NCBI RefSeq assembly: GCF_030814995.1 | Contig: NZ_JAUSVX010000002.1 | Location: forward strand, 124,001-188,000 | Source: Labrys wisconsinensis | GTDB taxonomy: Bacteria > Pseudomonadota > Alphaproteobacteria > Rhizobiales > Labraceae | Direction: 5' to 3' | DNA length: 64,000 nucleotides | Part shown: positions 40,467 to 50,600 of the stretch, piece by piece | Layout: each line of letters begins with the position of its first letter | How positions within the stretch are numbered: position 1 is the first letter of the stretch | Position numbers and translations under genes: made by a program | The notes under the pieces: model-generated | The model's database searches: none | What the model was told of the DNA's origin: nothing | Seen by the model: only the letters and a program-made list of their open reading frames with translations

Positions 40467-42017
40467 ATGACCCATGACAGCATCCTCATCATCGATTTCG
40501 GCTCCCAGGTCACCCAGCTGATCGCCCGGCGCGTGCGCGAGGCCGGCGTCTATTGCGAGATCCATCCGTTCCAGAGTGCCGCCGAAGCCTTCGCCAAGCT
40601 GAAGCCCAAGGGCGTGATCTTCTCCGGCGGCCCGGCCTCGGTCTGCGATGCCGGCAGCCCCCGCGCCCCACAGGCGGTGTTCGATTCCGGCGTGCCGATC
40701 CTCGCCATCTGCTACGGCCAGCAGACCCTGGCGGCCCAGCAGGGCGGCAAGGTCGAGGGCGGGCACGCCCGCGAGTTCGGCCGCGCCGATGTCGAGATCA
40801 AGGCGGCGAGCCCGCTCTTCGCCGGGGTCTGGGAGGTGGGCGGGCGCTATCCCGTGTGGATGAGCCATGGCGACCGCGTCACCGAGCTGCCGCCGGGCTT
40901 CGTCGTGGTCGGCACCTCGGAGAACGCCCCCTTCGCCATCGCGGTGGACGAGGGCCGGCGCTACTACACCACCATGTTCCATCCCGAAGTGGTGCACACG
41001 CCGGACGGGGCCAAGCTGCTGCAGAACTTCGTGCACAAAATCGTCGGCCTCAAGTCCGACTGGACCATGGCGGCCTATCGCCGCGAGATGATCGACAAGA
41101 TCCGCCGCCAGGTCGGCGACGGCAAGGTGATCTGCGGCCTCTCCGGCGGCGTCGACTCGGCGGTCGCGGCGGTGCTGATCCACGAGGCGATCGGCGAGCA
41201 GCTCACCTGCGTCTTCGTCGACCACGGCCTGATGCGGGCCGGGGAAGCCGAACAGGTGGTCGGCCTGTTCCGCGACCATTACAACATCCCGCTGGTGCAT
41301 GTGGACGCGGCGGACCTGTTCCTCGGCGCCCTCGCCGGCGTCAGCGACCCCGAAACCAAGCGCAAGACCATCGGCAAGCTGTTCATCGAGGTGTTCGAGG
41401 CCGAGGCCAAGAAGGTCGGCGGCGCTGAGTTTCTGGCGCAGGGCACGCTCTATCCCGATGTCATCGAAAGCGTCTCGTTCTCGGGCGGACCCTCGGTCAC
41501 CATCAAGTCGCACCACAATGTCGGCGGCCTGCCCGAGCGCATGCACATGGCGCTGGTGGAGCCCTTGCGCGAGCTGTTCAAGGACGAGGTCCGGGCGCTG
41601 GGCCGCGAGCTCGGCCTGCCCGAAGCCTTCGTCGGCCGCCACCCCTTCCCGGGCCCGGGCCTCGCCATCCGCGTGCCCGGCGACATCACCCGCGACAAGC
41701 TCGACATCCTGCGCAAGGCCGACACGATCTACCTCGACGAGATCCGCAAGGCCGGCCTCTACGACAAGATCTGGCAGGCCTTCGCCGTGCTGCTGCCCGT
41801 GCGCACGGTGGGCGTGATGGGCGACTACCGCACCTACGACCACGTGTGTGCTTTGCGCGCGGTAACCTCGGTCGACGGCATGACCGCGGATTTCTTCCCG
41901 TTCGACATGGGGTTTTTGGGGCGGGCGGCGACGCGGATCATCAACGAGGTGAACGGGATCAATCGGGTGGTGTACGACGTGACGTCGAAGCCGCCGGGGA
42001 CGATCGAGTGGGAGTGA
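40467..42017 (+). CDS. guaA: GMP synthase (glutamine-hydrolysing)
   Basis: The 516-residue enzyme aminates XMP to GMP. The amidotransferase triad is C82 (AICYGQQ), H172 and E174 (MFHPEV). The PP-loop ATP pyrophosphatase motif [10 protein letters not shown] is at about 224-233, and the dimerisation domain ends in the canonical TIEWE. The last roughly 170 bases, from about 41846, use GC-poor codons (TGT, GCT, TTG, GTA, TTT) unlike the rest of the gene, while the displaced copy at 53066-53261 uses GC-rich ones. This suggests the present 3' end was supplied by the incoming island. The gene is the attachment site of both islands. Confidence 0.97.
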   Translation: MTHDSILIIDFGSQVTQLIARRVREAGVYCEIHPFQSAAEAFAKLKPKGVIFSGGPASVCDAGSPRAPQAVFDSGVPILAICYGQQTLAAQQGGKVEGGHAREFGRADVEIKAASPLFAGVWEVGGRYPVWMSHGDRVTELPPGFVVVGTSENAPFAIAVDEGRRYYTTMFHPEVVHTPDGAKLLQNFVHKIVGLKSDWTMAAYRREMIDKIRRQVGDGKVICGLSGGVDSAVAAVLIHEAIGEQLTCVFVDHGLMRAGEAEQVVGLFRDHYNIPLVHVDAADLFLGALAGVSDPETKRKTIGKLFIEVFEAEAKKVGGAEFLAQGTLYPDVIESVSFSGGPSVTIKSHHNVGGLPERMHMALVEPLRELFKDEVRALGRELGLPEAFVGRHPFPGPGLAIRVPGDITRDKLDILRKADTIYLDEIRKAGLYDKIWQAFAVLLPVRTVGVMGDYRTYDHVCALRAVTSVDGMTADFFPFDMGFLGRAATRIINEVNGINRVVYDVTSKPPGTIEWE

Positions 42018-42312
42018 GGGGCTTGGGATACTTGACCCTCAAGGGGCTGGCTGGGGGCACGTGCTCTACGACCAGCGGCAACCAATGAAATAGGCGGTAT
42101 TTCTGAGAGCGCTGTCCCGGCGACTGGCCAAAATTCACCGAAATGTCGTCATTCGGATTTTCGGTATCGATATTTCCCTTGGATGCCGCCTTGAGTTCGT
42201 AGCGAAAAGGGGTCCGCAGAGCCTCAGTCCGGCGTAGATCGGCAAAGCCGATGCTTGGAAAAGAGAGCCACTTCGTCCCAAATGGCGCAAGTGACTGCCA
42301 CGGGATTCGATC
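42018..42312. other. Left edge of island 1 without a recognised gene
   Basis: This stretch of 295 bp directly follows the guaA stop. It is AT-richer than guaA, and no reading frame gives a familiar protein. No integrase, excisionase or tRNA was seen. Confidence 0.5.
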
Positions 42313-42530
42313 ATGAAAACCATGTCGGCGCGGGAGGCGAAGAACGCCTTCGGCTTGATGATCGACACCGCACGCAGGGCCGGTGCTCATCGCAAAAGGC
42401 GGGCATGGCGTCGTGATGGTCATCTCCGTGGAAGAATACCAACGGCTGGACGACGCCTCCAATGCAGCGTCGGCGCAGGGGACATCGCGGCGACCGAGCG
42501 TATTATCGGCCGCGGAGGCAAGGGACGGGC
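42313..42530 (+). pseudogene. Frameshifted Phd/YefM-type antitoxin remnant
   Basis: Frame 1 reads MKTMSAREAKNAFGLMIDTA, the classic Phd/YefM start. After codon 23 the homology continues in another frame as PVLIAKGGHGVVMVISVEEY followed by QRLDD. A change of one base near 42380 explains the shift. The second frame then runs on without a stop into hsdM, so the C-terminus is damaged as well. No toxin partner is next to it. It directly precedes hsdM, and its transcription would read into the restriction operon. Confidence 0.75.
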
Positions 42531-44513
42531 ATGGGCAACGGCGATCTGAGCTGGATCACGAACTTCATCTGGGGCATCGCCGACGATGCACTCCGGGATC
42601 TCTATGTCCGGGGCAAATATCGCGACGTGATCCTGCCGATGACGGTGCTCCGGCGGCTCGACGCCGTGCTCGAGCCTACGAAACAAGCCGTTTTGTCGAT
42701 GAAAGCCAACCTCGACAAGGCGGCCATCACCAACCAGGACGCCGCCCTTCGGCAGGCGGCCGGACAGGCATTCTACAACATGTCGCGCTTCACGCTGCGC
42801 GATCTGCGCAACCGCGCGAGCCAGGCGCAATTGAAGGCCGACTTCGAAGCCTATCTCGACGGCTTCTCGCCGAATGTGCAGGAGATCCTCGACAATTTCG
42901 AGTTCCGCAACCAGATCCCGAAGCTGTCCAAGGCTGATGTCCTGGGCACGTTGATCGAGAAATTTCTCGATGCCTCGATCAATCTCGGCCCCAGGCCGAT
43001 CCTGAACGGCAACGGCTCGGTGAAGCATCCGGCCCTCGACAACCACGCCATGGGCACGATGTTCGAGGAACTCGTCCGCCGTTTCAACGAGGCGAACAAC
43101 GAAGAGGCGGGCGAACACTGGACGCCGCGCGACGCGGTCAAACTCATGGCGAGGCTGATCTTCGCACCGATCGCCGACCAGATCACGTCCGGCACATACC
43201 TGCTCTATGATGGTGCCTGCGGCACCGGCGGCATGTTGACGGTGGCCGAAGAAGCGCTTAACGATCTTGCCGCGCAGCGGGGAAAGCAAGTCTCGACGCA
43301 CCTGTTCGGGCAGGAGATCAACGCCGAAACCTACGCCATCGCCAAGGCCGACCTGCTGCTGAAGGGAGAAGGCGAGGAGGCCGACAACATCGTCGGCGGG
43401 CCGGAATGGTCGACCCTGGCGAACGACGCCTTCCCGTCCCGCGAATTCGATTTCATGCTGTCGAATCCGCCCTACGGCAAGAGCTGGAAGAGCGACCAGG
43501 AGCGCATGGGCGGCAAGGCGGGGATACGCGATCCGCGCTTCGTGATCGAGCATGCGGGCGACGCTGAATACAGCCTCGCCACGCGGTCCAGTGACGGGCA
43601 GATGCTGTTCCTGGCGAACATGCTGTCCAAGATGAAGCGCGATACGCCGCTCGGTAGCCGCATCGCCGAAGTCCACAACGGCTCCTCGCTGTTCACCGGC
43701 GACGCCGGAAGCGGCGAGAGCAATGTGCGGCGCTGGGTCATCGAGAACGACTGGCTGGAAGCCATCGTCGCCCTGCCGTTGAACATGTTCTACAATACCG
43801 GCATCGCGACTTATGTCTGGGTGCTGACCAACCGCAAACCGGGGCACCGGCGCGGCAAGGTTCAACTCATCGACGCGACGGCGTGGTTCAACCCGCTGCG
43901 CAAGAACCTCGGCAAGAAGAACTGCGAACTGGCCGAAGGCGATATCGAACGCATCGTCGAAACGTTTCAGACATTCGAGGAGACGGAGCAATCGCGCATC
44001 TTCGATAACGCCGAATTCGGCTATTCGAAGGTGACGGTCGAGCGGCCACTTCGCGCCACGGGGATTGATCCCGGACGCGCCTATGCGCCTAGGGAGATTA
44101 AGGTACTGAAGGATGAGGGGCGGATCTCCGAGGACGGGGCGCTCGTCATCCGGCGCATTCACAAGGCCGGTAAGGTCTCGCCTGATCCTTTGCGCGGGCT
44201 GTTCCCCGTGATGATCGGCGGCAAGCGCTGCGTGGTGGAGTACGAATCTGACGGCGACTTGCGCGGCACCGAGACGGTGCCGTTGAAGGAGCCGGGCGGG
44301 ATCGAAGCCTTCATGCGCCGCGAGGTGCTTCCGCACGCCCCCGACGCCTGGATTGACGAGGCGAAGGTCGCCATCGGCTATGAGATCAGCTTCACGCGCC
44401 ACTTCTACAAGCCTCAACCACTGCGCACACTGGAGGCGATCCGTGCCGATATCCTGGCGTTGGGAAGGGAAACTGAAGGGCTGATGGCCGACATCATCGG
44501 AGTCGGGCGATGA
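42531..44513 (+). CDS. hsdM: Type I restriction-modification system methyltransferase subunit
   Basis: HsdM is the adenine-N6 methyltransferase subunit. The 660-residue protein has an N-terminal HsdM helical domain (ISWITNFIWGIADDALRD-like start, then KYRDVILPMTVLRRLD), the SAM-binding motif DGACGTGGML at about 227-236 and the catalytic SNPPYG at about 311-316. Its length exceeds typical 500-residue subunits because of a C-terminal extension after about 480. The ATG at 42531 begins MGNGDLSWITNFIWGIADD. It overlaps hsdS by four bases (ATGA). First intact gene of the hsdM-hsdS-darT-darG-hsdR operon. Confidence 0.95.
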   Translation: MGNGDLSWITNFIWGIADDALRDLYVRGKYRDVILPMTVLRRLDAVLEPTKQAVLSMKANLDKAAITNQDAALRQAAGQAFYNMSRFTLRDLRNRASQAQLKADFEAYLDGFSPNVQEILDNFEFRNQIPKLSKADVLGTLIEKFLDASINLGPRPILNGNGSVKHPALDNHAMGTMFEELVRRFNEANNEEAGEHWTPRDAVKLMARLIFAPIADQITSGTYLLYDGACGTGGMLTVAEEALNDLAAQRGKQVSTHLFGQEINAETYAIAKADLLLKGEGEEADNIVGGPEWSTLANDAFPSREFDFMLSNPPYGKSWKSDQERMGGKAGIRDPRFVIEHAGDAEYSLATRSSDGQMLFLANMLSKMKRDTPLGSRIAEVHNGSSLFTGDAGSGESNVRRWVIENDWLEAIVALPLNMFYNTGIATYVWVLTNRKPGHRRGKVQLIDATAWFNPLRKNLGKKNCELAEGDIERIVETFQTFEETEQSRIFDNAEFGYSKVTVERPLRATGIDPGRAYAPREIKVLKDEGRISEDGALVIRRIHKAGKVSPDPLRGLFPVMIGGKRCVVEYESDGDLRGTETVPLKEPGGIEAFMRREVLPHAPDAWIDEAKVAIGYEISFTRHFYKPQPLRTLEAIRADILALGRETEGLMADIIGVGR

Positions 44514-45952
44514 TCGGTGGGCTTCGCCCATATTCGATGATGAGGCCGAGTGGTGCGCCGTGGCTCGGCGACGTGCCCGCGCATTGGGATATGCGGAGGA
44601 TCAAAACGCTCCTGCGAGAGGTTGATAACCGCACCAGGACCGGTGAAGAGAGGCTTCTGTCTCTGAGGATGCGGCAGGGGCTTGTCGACCACATTGAATC
44701 AGGCGGCAAGTCAATCCCGGCAGAGTCGCTGGTCAATTTTAAGATCATTGAAGCCGGACAGGTGGTCATGAACCGCATGCGAGCTGCTGCCGGTTTGTTC
44801 GGCGTGGCCAGCGTTCGCGGTCTAGTGAGTCCAGATTACGCCATTTTCGAGCCGAAGCCCGATGCGTTCAGCCCCTATCTTCTTGAAGCTTTCCGATTGC
44901 CGTCATTGTCGACAGTGTTTCGCTCGGAATCAAAGGGCCTCGGAACGGGTGAGGCTGGCTTCTTGCGGCTCTACACGGATCGGTTTGGCTCCATACCTGT
45001 TCCCTATCCGCCTCTCGATGAGCAGCGACTGATCGTGCGATTTCTGGACTGGCACGGCGGCCGGACCACGAAGCTGATCCGCGCCAAGAAGAAGCTCATC
45101 GCGCTGCTGAACGAGCAGAAGCAGGCCATCATCCACCGCGCCGTCACGCGCGGTCTTGACCCCAGCGTGAAGCTCCAGTCAACTCAAATTCCAGCGCTCG
45201 GTCACGTTCCCCAGCACTGGATGGTCGTCAGGCTACGAAACATCGTCGAGCGAATCGAGCAGGGGGTTAGCCCGCAGGCTGAGGGGGGACTTGCTGAAGC
45301 TAACTCCTGGGGTGTCTTGAAATCCGGCTGCGTCAACCGAGGTCTGTTCCGTGACACGGAACACAAGCGCCTCAGATCTGATTTTACAATTAACCCGAAT
45401 ATCATTGTTTCTCTTGGGGACGTACTGGTTTCCCGCGCAAGCGGTTCGCCGTCTCTTGTCGGGTCGGTCGCCAGGGTCAATTCGTTGCGGTATAGACTTA
45501 TACTTTCAGATAAGACCTTTCGCTGCATGTTCAAGAAAGCTGTAGACAGCGACTTTATGGTTCTCGCCATGAATAGTCGATACTACCGCGATCAAGTCGA
45601 ACAAGCTATCAGTGGTGCAGAAGGTCTTGCAAATAATTTACCTGTATCGTCTCTTAAGGACTTTATGTTCGTTGTGCCACCTCTGAAGGAAGCGCAGTAT
45701 ATCGCAGTAAAACTCGGAGAGCGCGTCGGTGCGATCGATATTGCAATCAGTCAGGTCGAACGCGAGATTTTCCTGATCCAGGAGTTCCGAACCCGCCTGA
45801 TCGCCGATGTCGTCACCGGCAAGCTCGATGTGCGCGCCCTCGCCACCAGTCTGCCAGAGATCATCGAACCTGAGGCGATCGGCGAACCGATCGACGACGA
45901 GGACCTCGACGATGTGACCGACGACACTGAGAACGAGGAGGCCGCCGCCTGA
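44510..45952 (+). CDS. hsdS: Type I restriction-modification system specificity subunit
   Basis: HsdS holds the two target-recognition domains that determine the methylated and cleaved sequence. The 480-residue protein has TRD1 (about residues 14-175) ending in VPYPPLDEQRLIVRFLD, a conserved coiled-coil spacer (TTKLIRAKKKLIALLNEQKQ), TRD2 (about 225-400) beginning LGHVPQHWMVVRLRNI and ending FVVPPLKEAQYIAVKL, and a final helix with an acidic tail. TRD2 DNA (about 45300-45720) is markedly AT-richer than the neighbours, the usual sign of domain swapping. Confidence 0.93.
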   Translation: MIGGLRPYSMMRPSGAPWLGDVPAHWDMRRIKTLLREVDNRTRTGEERLLSLRMRQGLVDHIESGGKSIPAESLVNFKIIEAGQVVMNRMRAAAGLFGVASVRGLVSPDYAIFEPKPDAFSPYLLEAFRLPSLSTVFRSESKGLGTGEAGFLRLYTDRFGSIPVPYPPLDEQRLIVRFLDWHGGRTTKLIRAKKKLIALLNEQKQAIIHRAVTRGLDPSVKLQSTQIPALGHVPQHWMVVRLRNIVERIEQGVSPQAEGGLAEANSWGVLKSGCVNRGLFRDTEHKRLRSDFTINPNIIVSLGDVLVSRASGSPSLVGSVARVNSLRYRLILSDKTFRCMFKKAVDSDFMVLAMNSRYYRDQVEQAISGAEGLANNLPVSSLKDFMFVVPPLKEAQYIAVKLGERVGAIDIAISQVEREIFLIQEFRTRLIADVVTGKLDVRALATSLPEIIEPEAIGEPIDDEDLDDVTDDTENEEAAA

Positions 45953-45954
45953 CC

Positions 45955-46596
45955 ATGCCTGTTCACGCCAGCCCAAAAATCTACCACATCGTCCATGTCG
46001 ACAATCTTGCTTCGATCGTCGCGGACGGTTGTCTGTGGTCGGATGCGGTGATGGTACAACGGCAGGGCGGGACGGTCATCGGCATGGGCGGCATCAAGCG
46101 GCGACGGCTTGGTCTCCCTGTCTCCTGCCACAACGGGTTGAAGGTGGGCGATTGTGTTCCGTTCTATTTTTGTTCGCGATCGATCATGCTGTATGTTATC
46201 CATTGCGCAAATCATTCCGAGCTTGCCTATCGGGGTGGGCAACAGCCGATTGTCCATCTCGAGGCCGATCTGCATCAGGTCGTGCAATGGGCACAGGCAA
46301 ATGGGCAGCGCTGGGCGTTCTCGCTCTCGAACGCGGGGGCGGTCTATACCCAGTTCCGCGCCCGGCTCGACCAATTGGACGAGATCAACTGGGACTCCGT
46401 TGCGGCGACCGATTTCCGATCGGCGGACATCAAGGAAGCCAAACAGGCAGAGTTCCTGGTCCAGCGATCGTTTCCGTGGGACCTGGTCGAACGCATCGGC
46501 ATCCACTCCCAAGGCGTGGCGTCAAGGGTGGCGAACGCAATGCAGGGTGCCGCGCATCGGCCGAGGATTGAGATCAAGCGAGACTGGTACTACTGA
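45955..46596 (+). CDS. darT: DarT-type DNA ADP-ribosyltransferase toxin (DUF4433)
   Basis: DarT adds ADP-ribose from NAD to single-stranded DNA bases and blocks replication. The 213-residue protein has the NAD-binding start YHIVHVDNLASIVADGCLWSD, the conserved IKRRRLGLPVSCHNGLKVGD with the substrate-orienting arginine near 49-51, VPFYFCSRSIMLYVI, and the catalytic glutamate E166 in KQAEFLVQ. All expected catalytic positions are present, so it should be active. It begins 2 nt after hsdS and 13 nt before its antidote darG, inside the restriction operon. Confidence 0.9.
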   Translation: MPVHASPKIYHIVHVDNLASIVADGCLWSDAVMVQRQGGTVIGMGGIKRRRLGLPVSCHNGLKVGDCVPFYFCSRSIMLYVIHCANHSELAYRGGQQPIVHLEADLHQVVQWAQANGQRWAFSLSNAGAVYTQFRARLDQLDEINWDSVAATDFRSADIKEAKQAEFLVQRSFPWDLVERIGIHSQGVASRVANAMQGAAHRPRIEIKRDWYY

Positions 46597-46609
46597 GGGG
46601 GAGATGGCG

Positions 46610-47671
46610 ATGATCGAACTCAAGACCGGTGACATCCTGAGGGCGGACGTCGAAGCGCTGGTCAACACGGTCAACTGCGTCGGCATCATGGGTCGTGGCA
46701 TCGCGCTTCAGTTTAAAAACGAGTTCCCGGAGAATTTCGCGGCTTATGAAGTCGCCTGCGTGCGCGAAGATGTGCAGCCCGGCAAGATGTTCGTGTTCGA
46801 GACGCGCACGCTCACCAACCCGAAGTTCATCATCAACTTCCCGACCAAGCGCCACTGGCGTGGCAAGAGCCGGATGGAGGATATCGACTCCGGCCTGAGG
46901 GCGCTGGTGGAGGAAATCCGCCACCGCCGCATCCGCTCCATCGCGATCCCTCCGCTCGGAAGCGGTCTGGGCGGCCTGAACTGGGCCGACGTTCGCCCGC
47001 GCATCGAAGCAGCGCTACGTGGGATCGATGGCCTTCACGTCATCATCTTCGAGCCGAACAGCGCGCCGGTGGCGACGAAGTCGCGCGAGGTACCGAACAT
47101 GACGGCTGGGCGCGCCGCACTGGTCGTCCTGATGAACCGCTACCTCGGCGGGTTGATGGACCCGTTCGTGACGCTGATCGAGCTTCAGAAGCTGATGTAT
47201 TTCATGCAGGAGGCGGGGGAGCCGCTTCGTCTGAACTATGTCAAGCATCACTACGGTCCCTATGCGGACAATCTGCGCCATGTCCTGACGAAGATCGAAG
47301 GGTATCTCGTGTCGGGGTATCACGACGGCGGCGATGCTCCCGACAAACAGCTTGAACTGGTGCCCGGCGCCGTAAAGGATGCTGAAGCCTTCCTGGCCCA
47401 GGACACCGCGACGCGAAGCCGTTTTGACCGCGTTGGCGAGTTGGTTGAGGGTTTCGAAACGCCGTTTGGACTTGAATTGCTCGCAACCGTCCATTGGGTC
47501 GCCACCCGCGAGCATGTGACCAGCGTCGAGGACGCGACGGCGAAGGTCTATGGCTGGAACGACCGCAAGAGGCGTTTTTCGCCACGCCAAGTCGGCATTG
47601 CCTACGATACTCTCCGCGCGAATGGGTGGCTATCCGATAGTTCTCCCAGGGGGAGCGTCTCACTTGCCTAA
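46610..47671 (+). CDS. darG: DarG-type macrodomain antitoxin
   Basis: DarG removes ADP-ribose from DNA and also binds DarT. The 353-residue protein has an N-terminal macrodomain (about 1-150) with NTVNCVGIMGRGIALQFK, FPTKRHWRGKS containing the catalytic lysine, and PPLGSGLGGLNWADV. The C-terminal part (about 165-353), starting AALVVLMNRYLGGLMDPFVTLIELQKLMY, is the conserved DarT-neutralising domain. ATG at 46610 is favoured because GAGGGGG gives proper spacing; ATG at 46604 is too close. Its stop overlaps the hsdR start region by 8 nt. Confidence 0.9.
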   Translation: MIELKTGDILRADVEALVNTVNCVGIMGRGIALQFKNEFPENFAAYEVACVREDVQPGKMFVFETRTLTNPKFIINFPTKRHWRGKSRMEDIDSGLRALVEEIRHRRIRSIAIPPLGSGLGGLNWADVRPRIEAALRGIDGLHVIIFEPNSAPVATKSREVPNMTAGRAALVVLMNRYLGGLMDPFVTLIELQKLMYFMQEAGEPLRLNYVKHHYGPYADNLRHVLTKIEGYLVSGYHDGGDAPDKQLELVPGAVKDAEAFLAQDTATRSRFDRVGELVEGFETPFGLELLATVHWVATREHVTSVEDATAKVYGWNDRKRRFSPRQVGIAYDTLRANGWLSDSSPRGSVSLA

Positions 47672-50600
47672 CGGCCGTCCCGCGATACCCCTCGCGGTTC
47701 GGAGGGCGGTCTTGCTGGAGGCGCGCCATCGCTGCGCCGTTTGCTGCGAGCCGACGCCTCTTCAACGAGCGCACATTCGCCCGTGGAGCAGGAGCCGCGA
47801 TCATAGCATCGAGAACCTGCTCGCTCTCTGTGCCAATTGTCATCAGAGGGCTGACGCGGAACACTGGGGTGAGCAGGCTCTCAAGGCGTACAAGCATGAC
47901 CCCTGCGCCCTCAGAACAAACCCCAATATACCAATCTCAATCGAGCAAAAGGTCATCGTCGATCTCATCGTCGGGATGCCAACGCCCGACAGCATGACGC
48001 CAGGCGAGCGAACGCGATTGGTCTCCATCGTTGCTGCCTATGTTGGGGTGCGCGTCGGCGAGATTTCGATCTTGTCCGTTTCTCCGGCAAACAGCATCCG
48101 AGTCCGCCTGATGATGCCGAAACATGGCGCCGACAAGCTTCTTGCGGGAGTGGCTGCACGCGACATGGATATGTTGGCGTTCCTGGAAGACATCCCGATT
48201 TTAGGCGCAGAGCCAGTCGACGCACCCGGCAATCCCACCACAGACATGAGCGAGCGCGGTCTTGAAGAGCTCGTTGTCCGAGACATGACGGGACGTTCGA
48301 CCCCAGGCTCCGATGAAGGGTTCTCGGAGGATCCCGAGCCTTTCGTCGGACTGCACAATTGGCTGCTGGGCGATCCGAAAGCCTATGATCGAGCTTGGAC
48401 CGTCGATCTTGTCCAATTGCGTGCTTTCATCGCGGCGACTCAGCCGTCCCTGCTGCTGGCGCTCGACCTTGATAGCGACAGCCCGGTCCGCCAGAAATTC
48501 CTGGCCCGCCTGCAAGGTGAGATCGGCAAGCGCGGCGTGATCGGCGTTTTGCAGCATGGGATCAAGCATGGCCAGCATGACATCGACCTGTTCTATGGCA
48601 CCCCGTCGCTCGGCAATCCGAAAGCCGCAGAGCGTTTCGCGCTGAATCGGTTCTCGGTCACGCGCCAGCTTCGCTACAGCCGCGACGACACAGCTCGTGC
48701 TCTCGATCTGGCTCTGTTCGTCAATGGCTTGCCTGTCGCGACGTTCGAGCTGAAGAACAGCCTCACGAAGCAGACGGTCGAGGATGCAGTCGAGCAGTAC
48801 AGGCGCGACCGTGATCCCCGCGAGAAGCTGTTCGAGTTCGGCCGCTGCATGGTCCATTTTGCGATGGACGATGCCCAGGTGATGTTCTGCACTCAGCTGA
48901 AGGGCAAAGCGTCCTGGTTTCTGCCGTTCAACAAGGGATGGAGCGATGGGGCGGGCAATCCGCCCAATCCCAACGGATTGAAGACGGACTATCTCTGGAG
49001 GGACATTCTCACGCCGCTGGGGCTTACCGACATCATCGAGAACTACGCGCAGATCGTCGAGCGCAAGGATGCCAGGTCGGGCCGGGTCAAGCGCGACCAA
49101 CTCTTCCCGCGCTTCCATCAGCTCGATGTGGTCCGCAAACTGCTGGCCGATGCCAAAGAAAAAGGTGCCGGCCGGCGTGTGCTGATCCAGCATTCGGCGG
49201 GGTCAGGAAAGTCGAACTCAATCGCATGGCTGGCACACCAACTCGTGCGGCTCGCAAACAGCACAGGTCAGGTGTTCGACTCGGTGGTCGTGGTGACCGA
49301 CCGGCGGATACTCGACCAGCAAATCCGTGACGTCATCAAGCAGTTCACGCAAGTGGGTGCGACGGTCGGCCATGCCGAACACTCCGGTGATCTCCGACGC
49401 TTCATCGCGGACGGCAAGAAAATCATCATTACGACTGTCCAGAAATTCCCGTTCGTCCTGGATGACATTGGTGCGCAACATAAGAATCGCCGCTTTGCAA
49501 TCATCATCGATGAAGCTCATTCCAGCCAAGGCGGCAAGGCAGCCGCAGCCCTGAACGCCGCCCTGACCGGAGCGGGGGAGGGTGATGACGACGAGACCAT
49601 CGAGGACAAGATCAACACGATCATGGAGCAGCGAAAGATGCTCCCGAACGCGAGCTATTTTGCCTTCACCGCGACGCCCAAGAACAAGACTTTAGAAATA
49701 TTCGGTGAGCATCATCCGGAAGGCGATGCAGTCAAGCACCGCCCGTTCCATAGTTATACAATGAAGCAGGCGATCGACGAGGGTTTCATTCTAGACGTAC
49801 TCCGCTACTACACACCGGTCGACAGCTATTATCGACTGGTCAAGACGATCGACGTCGACCCGGAATTCGATGTCAAGCGTGCCACCAAGAAGTTACGCCA
49901 CTATGTCGAGAGCAATGACCACGCCATCCGCCTCAAGGCGGAAATCATGGCCGATCATTTTCATGAGCAGGTTCTCGCGCTGAACAAGATCGGCGGTCAG
50001 GCCCGCGCGATGGTGGTGACCTCTGGTATCGAGCGAGCTATCCAGTATTTCCACGCGATGAGTACCTATCTCGCCGAACGCAAGAGTCCCTATCGCGCAA
50101 TCGTCGCCTTCTCGGGCGAATACGAGTTTGGAGGAGCCAAGGTTACGGAAGCGGACTTGAACGGCTTCCCTTCCAAGGACATTGCTGATCAGATCGAGAA
50201 AGATCCGTACCGATTCCTGATCTGCGCCGACAAATTTCAGACCGGCTACGATCAGCCTTTGCTTCATACGATGTATGTCGACAAGGCGCTCTCAGGCGTC
50301 AGGGCGGTACAGACGCTTTCGAGGCTGAATCGGGCCCATCCGCAGAAGTATGACGCATTCGTGCTCGACTTCATGAACGACATCGAGACGATCCGCTCGT
50401 CGTTCGAGACCTTCTATCGCACGACTATCCTCAGCGATGAGACGGATCCCAACCGGCTGCACGACCTGAAGGCGGCGTTGGACGAATATGAGGTCTACGA
50501 AACCGATCACGTAGACCGGCTTGTTGAATTCTATCTCGCAGGCGCCGACCGAGATCGGCTCGACCCGATCTTGGATGCGTGCGTTGCGGCGTACAGAGCG

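Noticed and set aside
42018-42530. Possible integrase remnant next to guaA
   Set aside because: I looked for tyrosine-recombinase motifs (R...HxxR...Y) on both strands and found none. The only recognisable content is the broken Phd-type antitoxin.
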